Shown here: one piece after another, positions 7,351 to 7,753 of the stretch
Layout: the number at the start of each line of letters is the position of its first letter
Position numbering within the stretch: position 1 is the first letter of the stretch
From: Bacteroidales bacterium
GTDB taxonomy: Bacteria > Bacteroidota > Bacteroidia > Bacteroidales > Muribaculaceae
Direction of reading: 5' to 3'
Length of the DNA: 7,753 nucleotides
NCBI GenBank assembly: GCA_900767075.1
Contig: CAAFXX010000470.1
Span: 1 to 7,753 of the forward strand
Notes under the pieces: model-generated
What the model saw: the letters and a program-made list of their open reading frames with translations, nothing else
Databases searched by the model: none
Told to the model about the DNA's origin: nothing
Program-made: the position numbers and the translations under genes

Positions 7351-7753
7351 ATGAACGTCATATCCAACATTCTCTACTGGATCTCGACCGGACTGCTTGT
7401 GCCGGTGATAGTCCTTCTGATCTTCTTTTTCATCCGTGCCCTTATCCTTATCGGCGGATTTTTCGGCGACTACCTCCAGATGAAGAAAACGACCGCCGTG
7501 GTCTACGGCAAACTCAACAGCCTCAGTCCTCAGACGCTCGGAGAGTTCGAGTCTTCCCTTCCGGCGCGTCACAAATCGGTGCTGATAGCTTATGTGAAGA
7601 AAATAATAGAGACGGGCGACGACCGTTCACGCGCCGACCTCCTCATCTCCGAATATGAAATAGAAGCCGATAAAGAGGTGTCGACTTCCAAGACCCTTAC
7701 AAAAATGGGACCTATCCTCGGGCTTATGGGAACGCTGATTCCAATGGGTCCGG
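7351..7753 (+). CDS. hmuU: MotA/TolQ/ExbB-family proton channel, 3'-truncated (HmuU position)
   Basis: The first 134 residues of a proton-channel protein; the gene runs off the window. A long hydrophobic helix spans about residues 8-38. A charged cytoplasmic segment follows (about 39-117), and then the family signature GPILGLMGTLIPMGP at 120-134 opens the second membrane helix. ExbB/TolQ/MotA proteins form the stator ring that converts proton flow into movement of a periplasmic partner. The start at 7351 lies 3 nt after the preceding stop, and the upstream A/T-rich stretch lacks a Shine-Dalgarno, as is common in Bacteroidetes. Because it lies in the chelatase operon and not beside exbD/tonB genes, it probably energises the chelatase system instead of, or in addition to, the receptor. 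That partner assignment is inferred. The next gene is expected to encode a small HmuV/DUF2149-type ExbD-like partner, but it lies outside the window. Confidence 0.85.
   Translation, partial: MNVISNILYWISTGLLVPVIVLLIFFFIRALILIGGFFGDYLQMKKTTAVVYGKLNSLSPQTLGEFESSLPARHKSVLIAYVKKIIETGDDRSRADLLISEYEIEADKEVSTSKTLTKMGPILGLMGTLIPMGP

Overview
This window looks like chromosomal DNA from a gut-type member of the Bacteroidales (Bacteroides/Muribaculaceae-like). The inference rests on moderate GC content, A/T-rich ribosome-binding regions with weak or no Shine-Dalgarno sequence, a calycin-like secreted protein beside a TonB-dependent receptor, and a gene order matching the hmuYRSTUV haem-uptake locus known from Porphyromonas gingivalis and gut Bacteroides. 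The window begins with 18 bases of untrimmed Illumina adapter, so it appears to start at a contig end, and its first gene is truncated.

Layout, all on the + strand and tightly packed: (1) 20-406, the 3' part of a small calycin-like beta-barrel protein in the hmuY position; (2) 432-2414, an outer-membrane TonB-dependent receptor of the haem type (HmuR-like); (3) 2411-6646, a 1411-residue CobN/ChlH-type chelatase large subunit with a membrane anchor at each end (HmuS-like); (4) 6646-7347, a roughly seven-pass inner-membrane protein (HmuT position); (5) 7351 to the window end, the 5' part of a MotA/TolQ/ExbB-family proton channel (HmuU position). Genes 2-3 overlap by 4 nt, genes 3-4 by 1 nt, and genes 4-5 are 3 nt apart, so they almost certainly form one translationally coupled operon. 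No gap exceeds 25 bases. I saw no RNA gene, mobile element, CRISPR array, promoter or convincing terminator.

Proposed working model (inference): the small exported protein and the receptor capture haem or another metallotetrapyrrole and bring it across the outer membrane. The membrane-tethered chelatase, whose body should lie in the periplasm, handles the tetrapyrrole there. Removing iron from haem is more plausible than inserting cobalt for B12. The multi-pass protein and ExbB-like channel could supply proton-motive energy in place of the AAA+ ATPase partners that classical CobN/ChlH enzymes use; no such ATPase gene is present here. The family is not new, but several details deserve attention: methionines where haem receptors of this class often carry a histidine, a methionine-rich low-complexity insert in the chelatase, a calycin-like protein in the hmuY slot, and the chelatase's periplasmic topology.
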